Positions 7,841-11,842 of a stretch of DNA of 11,842 nucleotides are shown here, piece after piece (the first letter of the stretch is position 1; each line of letters begins with the position of its first letter). The position numbers and the translations under genes were made by a program. The DNA is from Treponema sp. (GTDB lineage: Bacteria > Spirochaetota > Spirochaetia > Treponematales > Breznakiellaceae). The stretch is taken from the NCBI GenBank assembly GCA_031283505.1, contig JAITBO010000015.1, positions 1 to 11,842 on the forward strand, read 5' to 3'. The notes under the pieces were generated by a model. The model was not told the origin of the DNA and made no database searches. It saw nothing but the letters and a program-made list of their open reading frames with translations.

Positions 7841-7993
7841 GTCAACCACCATTCGTAGCCACACGGAATATTCTGGGTGTCCACACCGTACAGACGGGGA
7901 CGGTTAATCATTAGCCGAGGTACTAGGCGCTGCTTCGAGACACCCGACACATTATTGTGATTGAGCACTTAAGTGTCTGGAGACAACGACCAG
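7841..7993 (+). ncRNA. Candidate structured RNA in the gene-free stretch 7808-8110
   Basis: No credible gene lies between 7808 and 8110, but the middle half is dense in complementary segments. After GTCAACCACC (7841-7850) they are: ATTCGT with AC-G-GAAT (7851-7869, one bulge); GGGTGTC (7875-7881) with GACACCC (7939-7945); GTCC/GGAC enclosing CCGT/ACGG (7879-7901); CGGTTA with TAGCCG around ATCAT (7901-7917, one G-U pair); GACAC (7946-7950) with GTGTC (7973-7977); CACA/TGTG (7948-7959); and CTGG/CCAG (7977-7993). Some are mutually exclusive by one to three bases. A leading GTCAACCACC followed by a hairpin recalls the HEARO/omega RNAs linked to IscB and IS605-type elements, but no IscB or TnpB gene is present. 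Strand and identity are inference; the palindrome density is seen directly. Confidence 0.35.
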
Positions 7994-8110
7994 CCATCCT
8001 GATTAACATACCAGAAAACCTGATATAAGGGTGAAAAAACTTTTGCCTTTACCCCGTATTTTACAGGAATTACGGAGATAAAATAAAACCCGCTGCTTTA
8101 CCCTGTCCGC

Positions 8111-8479
8111 ATGGAACACTGGAATTTACATTCACTTGTCCCCCTAGCCGAATTCAAGGCGGTACTTGGCTTTGTCGACCGGGAAGATGCTTTAAGCCGC
8201 TATTGCCTTATCACCGCCACCTATACCATCGAACAATACTGTAAGCGGCGGCTGTATCTGAAACGGCATTTTGAGCGGCTTGAGTTTATCGGCGATTTGT
8301 TCCTATCTCTGGGAGAATACCCGGTACGGGAAATGTTAGCGGGCTATGGGTTAGACGATTTTGATTGTCCGGGGGAACTGCTTGAGCCGGATTTGTATCG
8401 GGTTATCCCCGATTTTGAGGAAGCCGAAGGGCTGCCGGAAGATACGGTTTATTCACTGGCGCTGGGAACGCAGGGGTGA
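8111..8479 (+). CDS. Phage head-tail connector-like protein, truncated paralogue
   Basis: A 122-residue protein clearly related to the gene at 8661. Shared stretches include the region around FVDREDALSRYCLITATYTI, EQYCKRR, the KRHFER patch and GEYPVREML. The pattern fits gp6-like head-tail connectors (small helical adaptor proteins that sit under the portal), although that family call is from overall pattern only. The similarity stops at about residue 118 (LALG), just where the paralogue continues into its C-terminal third, so this copy seems truncated. No ribosome site precedes the ATG. The 16 bases before it (8095-8110) resemble those before the second copy (8645-8660), both containing TTACCCTGT, so the duplication included upstream sequence. 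Confidence 0.6.
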   Translation: MEHWNLHSLVPLAEFKAVLGFVDREDALSRYCLITATYTIEQYCKRRLYLKRHFERLEFIGDLFLSLGEYPVREMLAGYGLDDFDCPGELLEPDLYRVIPDFEEAEGLPEDTVYSLALGTQG

Positions 8480-8660
8480 CTGACACCAAATCTGCGTAGT
8501 GTCGTGAATGACACCCGGTCTACATATAGCGCCTGAAAGAATGAAAAATGAATAATTATTAATGTCCGAAAAGCCGGTGTCTTCCGTATTCCCACAAAAT
8601 GCATTAAAATAATAGAAAACCGTTATATATTTCCCTTTTCTCCCGGCTTACCCTGTACCT
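8480..8660. other. Gene-free spacer between the two connector paralogues
   Basis: AT-rich and without a credible reading frame. GACACC (8516-8521 region) and GGTGTC (about 8572-8579) form a distant inverted repeat, and there is a local GTGTC/GACAC pair around 8498-8518. AT-rich patches such as TTATATAT near 8625 could be promoter elements, but no paired -35/-10 can be defended. Confidence 0.3.
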
Positions 8661-9322
8661 ATGAAAATGAATAATGGGAATGGGCGCGGAGAAAAAACTA
8701 CGTTACATACTCTTATCTCTCTGGCCGACTTTAAGGCGATCCTCGATCTTGATGACCGTGAGGATAAAATCAGTACATTTTGCCTCGTAACGGCAACTTT
8801 CACCATTGAGGAATACTGCAAACGGCGTTTCTTTATGAAGAAACATTTTGAGCGCATTGAGCATCACGGCGATCTGCTCCTGCCCCTGCGGGAATACCCG
8901 GTACGGGAAGTGTTAGTCTTCTACGCCTATTACAACGCCGGTGAACCGGAACTGATAGAACCGGAATTCTACGGCCTTTCCCCGGAAATTGAAGAACGGC
9001 TGGACATACCCCATGCCCTGCGTCTTTCCCCTGCCCTGGGGCGGCTTCCGGGGCTGACGGCGTTCAAGGCGGTGTACCGGGCGGGGTATACGCCTGCGGC
9101 GAATGGAGAATGGAAAATGGAAAAAGGGCTTGCGGAGTTCCGGCGGATCTGGCCTCGGCTTGCCTCGAACTGGCGGCGTGGAACATGAGCCGCTACCGGG
9201 GGCGGCGGATTGGGATGACAGGGAATGTCCGGGGGAAGGGGCAGGACGGGGAGCATTTGGAAGTCTCCATACCGGAGAATGTGCGGCTTCTATTGGAGCC
9301 GTACCGGCGAAGGGTGCTTTGA
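8661..9322 (+). CDS. Phage head-tail connector-like protein, probable frameshift near 9100-9140
   Basis: Fuller paralogue of the preceding gene. The frame from ATG 8661 gives DLDDREDKISTFCLVTATF, IEEYCKRR and REYPVREVL, then GLTAFKAVYRAGYTP, which is typical of connector proteins. It then runs into an Arg/Trp-rich tail and stops at 9188. The neighbouring frame (-1 relative) continues with a far more natural sequence, VPADLASACLELAAWNMSRY followed by IPENVRLLLEPYRRRVL, to a stop at 9322. Adding one base joins them into a 220-residue protein. The shift falls in or just after a degenerate 7-bp repeat (9101-9128). No canonical slippery heptamer in the right phase is visible, so programmed frameshifting is unlikely. 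It may be an indel mutation or a sequencing error. Function is assigned by pattern and by position ahead of tail genes. Confidence 0.65.
9101..9128 (+). repeat. Degenerate tandem 7-bp repeat
   Basis: GAATGGA, GAATGGA, AAATGGA and AAAAGGG follow one another directly. The array lies where the connector gene changes frame. Gain of one unit, or loss of two, would bring the two halves into the same frame, so copy-number slippage is a possible cause. Confidence 0.6.
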
Positions 9323-9409
9323 AAATGCCCTCCTTGGCATTTTCAAAGCATGGAGTTTTTGCAAGGCAAAAACTCCACCAAAACATCAAAACACCGCCTT
9401 CCATGGCGG
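9316..9409. repeat. Cluster of three palindromes between phage genes
   Basis: The first is a perfect 14-bp inverted repeat, GCTTTGAAAATGCC (9316-9329) and its complement (9336-9349), around a 6-base loop; it contains the connector stop codon. The second is a perfect 12-bp repeat, TGGAGTTTTTGC (9351-9362) and its complement (9366-9377), around AAG. The third is CCGCC/GGCGG (9394-9409) around TTCCAT. The arms are too long and too closely packed for chance. Possible readings are a species-specific palindromic repeat (REP/MITE-like), a transcription barrier, or a recombination hot spot. Confidence 0.85.
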
Positions 9410-9427
9410 GGAAAAAGGATGACGGAT

Positions 9428-9880
9428 ATGACGGATAAATCCTTATTTATAGAAGAAAAATTGCTGAATTCGGTCAAAACATTGCTTTCCGGGCGTGTGA
9501 ATGAGTTGTTGGGGGAGGTGGAATACTCTATACCTCCGGTTGAGTTTGGCACATACCGGGGCGGTTCCGCTGTGGTTCCGGTTATCGGCCTCTCCACCCG
9601 TGAACGGTCGGAAAAGGAGCGGATTATCCGGCTGGACGCTTATACCCTGACCATTACTTTTGCCGTGCCGGAATACCCGGAGGGAGAACGGAACTGTTAC
9701 GCCTACGCCGCATCGGTGGCCACGGCGTTAGGGGAAAATCCCACCCTGGGCGGGGCTGCCAGCCGGGCGGTTATGACGGGAAAGAAGTATATCCCGCCGA
9801 AACACCCCGGAACCGGGGAGGGGTGGGAAATCATCTTAACCCTGCGGATTACGGTGGAGGAAATGACAAATGCTGGTTAA
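9428..9880 (+). CDS. Putative phage tail-completion or tail-terminator-like protein
   Basis: A 150-residue protein I do not recognise by family with certainty. ATG 9428 has AAGGA eight bases upstream; an in-frame ATG at 9419 would add three residues, and the frame is open further up only through the palindrome cluster. The N-terminus is helical (KSLFIEEKLLNSVKTLLSGR). A beta-rich middle follows (VEYSIPPVEFGTYRGGSAVV, IRLDAYTLTITFAVPEY), and the end is WEIILTLRITVEEM. Size, fold impression and position between connector and tail-tube genes fit the small neck or tail-terminator proteins of siphophages. It overlaps the next gene by 11 bases, so the two are likely co-translated. Confidence 0.6.
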   Translation: MTDKSLFIEEKLLNSVKTLLSGRVNELLGEVEYSIPPVEFGTYRGGSAVVPVIGLSTRERSEKERIIRLDAYTLTITFAVPEYPEGERNCYAYAASVATALGENPTLGGAASRAVMTGKKYIPPKHPGTGEGWEIILTLRITVEEMTNAG

Positions 9881-10733
9881 TGGCTGTGATTGTTTGATTG
9901 TGATTAAAACTCAATACCGGGAAACAGGGATACCCTACGCCGAAGAAACCATCCGGGAGGCGGTTAGCCTTTTGAGGGAGGAAGCGGCCATTGAGGGGGA
10001 CGGTTCCTGCCGGGGTATCCGCAAGAGTGGCGGCGTTACCGGGTACGTGGTTACGCCTTTGACCATCGGGACGGCTCCGCTTCTCCTCTCCCTTGCTATG
10101 GGGGGCGCGGGTCTGCCGCTGTATGTGTCCGAAACCCGGAACCTTTACCGTTACAAATTGAACCTTCTGCCTGTGGAGGACGGCTCCCGCTTTGATTTGG
10201 TGCAGGAGCGGGGCGGTTCCCGGAAACTCTATGAGGGTTGCGCTGTTAGCGGCTTTGAACTGCGCTTTAACCGGGGGGAGGCGGTTCATTTGAAACTGGA
10301 CATTTGCGGGAAACGGACCCCGGCGGTTTATCCCTATACAGACCCCTTGAAAACAGAAGCGGGGGAACGGTTTAGCGGGGATTATGTTACCTACCGGATT
10401 AACGGTACGGAATACCGGAACATTTACGGCCTTACCCTCTCAACGAAAAGGGAGGGCGGGACAAGAACGGAACTGTGGATAAAAAGGGCTTTGGAGCAAG
10501 GCCCCGATGTACCGGGAATTATTGAGGAACTGACCATAACGGCGCAACTGCTTCGGGACACATACGAATACCGTTATTTCGGGATGTTCCGTATAACGCT
10601 GAAAGGGCTTGTTCTGGTATCCGATGAGACGGCTATTGACTGCGCCGATGGGGTTATCGGGCCGCTGCGGTATTACGTTGCGGGGACGGTGGGGGCAGAG
10701 GTATTTACCGCTGACGGGGGTGGTTTGGAATGA
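9870..10733 (+). CDS. Putative phage tail tube (major tail) protein
   Basis: The 287-residue product probably polymerises into the tail tube. The start is supported by GGAGG (9856-9860) nine bases upstream. The segments VTPLTIGTAPLLLSLAMGGA and LYEGCAVSGFELRFNRGEAV, then HLKLDICG, resemble the 'specific signal-peptide-less beta sandwich' pattern of phage tube proteins, in which a small-residue segment precedes a strand pair reading GC-V-GFEL. The C-terminal half is also strand-rich (YVTYRINGTEYRNIYGLTLS). No signal or membrane segment is seen. The stop overlaps the start of the following gene by four bases (ATGA). The call rests on pattern and gene order; a tail-sheath or other tail structural role cannot be excluded. 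Confidence 0.55.
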   Translation: MLVNGCDCLIVIKTQYRETGIPYAEETIREAVSLLREEAAIEGDGSCRGIRKSGGVTGYVVTPLTIGTAPLLLSLAMGGAGLPLYVSETRNLYRYKLNLLPVEDGSRFDLVQERGGSRKLYEGCAVSGFELRFNRGEAVHLKLDICGKRTPAVYPYTDPLKTEAGERFSGDYVTYRINGTEYRNIYGLTLSTKREGGTRTELWIKRALEQGPDVPGIIEELTITAQLLRDTYEYRYFGMFRITLKGLVLVSDETAIDCADGVIGPLRYYVAGTVGAEVFTADGGGLE

Positions 10734-11842
10734 AGTTTTATGAAATAGACAACGCCCTTATTGAAGCGATGGAAGCGGGGGATAAGCCCCTGCGGGTGCG
10801 GATACAAATTGAACTGCCCTGGGGGTTTGAAAGCGTCTTTGAACAGGATATTTTGGAGGCTGATTTTTACGGTTTGAAAGAGGCGGCGGGGGGAACATCG
10901 GCACGGGGGGAAGTGCTGCTCGATAACCCCAACGGGATTTATTCATATACCAGTGCGGGGTCGGGTACGAAGGTAAAAATATCCTTTTCCCTGGGTGAAG
11001 GTTTGCCGTGGTTTGAACGGTTTATATTTTACATAGATGACAACGGCATACAGTATATAAGAGGGCCGGGGCGCAAGCGGTTTGTCCGGCTGGGGCTGCG
11101 GGACTTGTCGGCGAAACTGCGGAAAACCGATGAGGAGCGGGACTGGACGGCTCCGGCTATTTTTACCTATAGCGTAATATGCGATAAAACACAGCCGGAG
11201 AAATCATTAGTACACGGCATAGCGCAACGGGCGGGGTTAGGCGTTACGGATATTGACTGCTCAACTATCCCGGTAACACTCCCCTATGTCCGGTTAAAGA
11301 AAAACATTTGGGCGGAACTTTCGGAACTGGCAACGGCGTACCGCTGTCATTTGGAGTGCGCCCCTGAAAGGCCCCTTGTTTTTGCCCATTCGCCGTATCA
11401 AACGGAACCGCTGCATGATGATGATTATTCCTACACCTTTACCGGGGAACATATTTTTTATCTGCGTAAAACGGCAAAGGCGGAACAATACCGGAATACG
11501 GTACGGCTTAAAATTAACCTCCCGGTTTCCCTGGAGAAACACGAAATCTGGCGGTATGACGAGGCCCCGGTACTCTATAACGATGATCTGCAAGCCCATT
11601 ACCCTTTCAAGGATCCGCTTGTCCGGGAAATTGAGGCGGGGGAATATGAGGGGCGATACCGGATTATCGAAGCCGGAGGGAAGGAACGGGCGGTAGTGTA
11701 CGCCGATAACATAGACACGCAAGAGGAAGCGGAAAGCCGCCTTGACTATGAGGGAGGGCCTTTTTCTTATTCCGCTTATGACGTAACCACCCACACAGAC
11801 CAGGCAATACTTACCCTGCATAAAGAAACTAACGGGGATGTA
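10730..11842 (+). CDS. Putative phage tail/baseplate hub protein, truncated by window edge
   Basis: Open for 371 codons from an ATG overlapping the upstream stop to the right edge, with no stop codon, so the C-terminus lies outside. The N-terminal 100 residues look like a distal-tail-type beta domain (PLRVRIQIELPWGFE, GEVLLDNPNGIYSY). Residues about 160-235 (from KSLVHGIAQRAGLGVTDI through IPVTLPYVRLKKNIWAELSE to LATAYRCHLEC and PLVFAHSPY) follow the pattern of phage baseplate hub proteins. In those, a small domain is followed by 'W--L--LA-A------D-----F' and then a strand-rich region. The remainder is acidic and strand-rich. The four-base overlap and shared base composition tie it to the tail-tube-like gene. 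Exact family uncertain; tail structural role likely. Confidence 0.6.
   Translation, partial: MKFYEIDNALIEAMEAGDKPLRVRIQIELPWGFESVFEQDILEADFYGLKEAAGGTSARGEVLLDNPNGIYSYTSAGSGTKVKISFSLGEGLPWFERFIFYIDDNGIQYIRGPGRKRFVRLGLRDLSAKLRKTDEERDWTAPAIFTYSVICDKTQPEKSLVHGIAQRAGLGVTDIDCSTIPVTLPYVRLKKNIWAELSELATAYRCHLECAPERPLVFAHSPYQTEPLHDDDYSYTFTGEHIFYLRKTAKAEQYRNTVRLKINLPVSLEKHEIWRYDEAPVLYNDDLQAHYPFKDPLVREIEAGEYEGRYRIIEAGGKERAVVYADNIDTQEEAESRLDYEGGPFSYSAYDVTTHTDQAILTLHKETNGDV

Noticed and set aside
7841..7993. tRNA gene or CRISPR repeat in the gene-free region
   Set aside because: The stems do not form a cloverleaf with a T-arm GTTCGA-type loop or CCA end, and no repeat-spacer periodicity is present.
9113..9137. 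Programmed -1 ribosomal frameshift in the connector gene
   Set aside because: The zero-frame codons ATG GAA AAA GGG do not form an X-XXY-YYZ slippery site, and connector genes are not known to need one.
9103..9438. Open frames running through the palindrome cluster
   Set aside because: They exist only because the palindromes lack stops. The connector C-terminal frame ends at 9322, and the next gene has its own ribosome site before 9428.

Overview
The window reads as a piece of an accessory-rich bacterial chromosome, most likely a spirochaete of the termite-gut Treponema type. That assignment is inference from protein character and gene layout (a GH42 enzyme with a sugar ABC transporter lacking its own ATPase, and a 'DSTAIEARE' transposase), not from any marker gene. 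GC content is moderate, with clear Shine-Dalgarno sites before most operon genes.

Layout. (1) 1-930, minus strand: one end of an insertion sequence with a DDE transposase that runs off the left edge. (2) 931-1801, minus strand: an AraC-type regulator with a PocR-like N-terminal sensory domain, frameshifted as read at a run of 13 G (C on the coding strand). (3) 1972-7136, plus strand: a sugar-use operon transcribed away from the regulator, with a GH42 beta-galactosidase, a sugar-binding lipoprotein and two inner-membrane permeases. The transporter ATPase is absent, as is common where one MsmK/UgpC-type ATPase serves several transporters. (4) 7201-7807: a LacA/Maa-type sugar O-acetyltransferase broken by a 10-bp tandem duplication. 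(5) 7808-8110: a gene-free stretch that folds on paper into several nested stems; it may be a structured RNA. (6) 8111-11842: a tailed-phage head-tail module with two paralogous head-tail connector genes (the first truncated, the second probably frameshifted), a cluster of strong palindromes, a small tail-completion-like gene, a tail-tube-like gene and a long tail or baseplate gene open at the right edge. That last gene has no stop inside the window.

How it fits together. Regions 2-4 look like one galactoside module: the regulator senses a ligand, the lipoprotein and permeases import an oligosaccharide, the GH42 enzyme hydrolyses it, and the acetyltransferase would modify sugars. Both flanking accessory genes are out of frame at repeat sequences while the central operon is intact. 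This suggests either slipped-strand (phase-variable) switching or decay. The phage module shares no function with the sugar genes and appears to be a separate integrated or remnant element. Three frame disruptions in under 12 kb also mean that sequencing indels must be excluded, above all at the G13 run.
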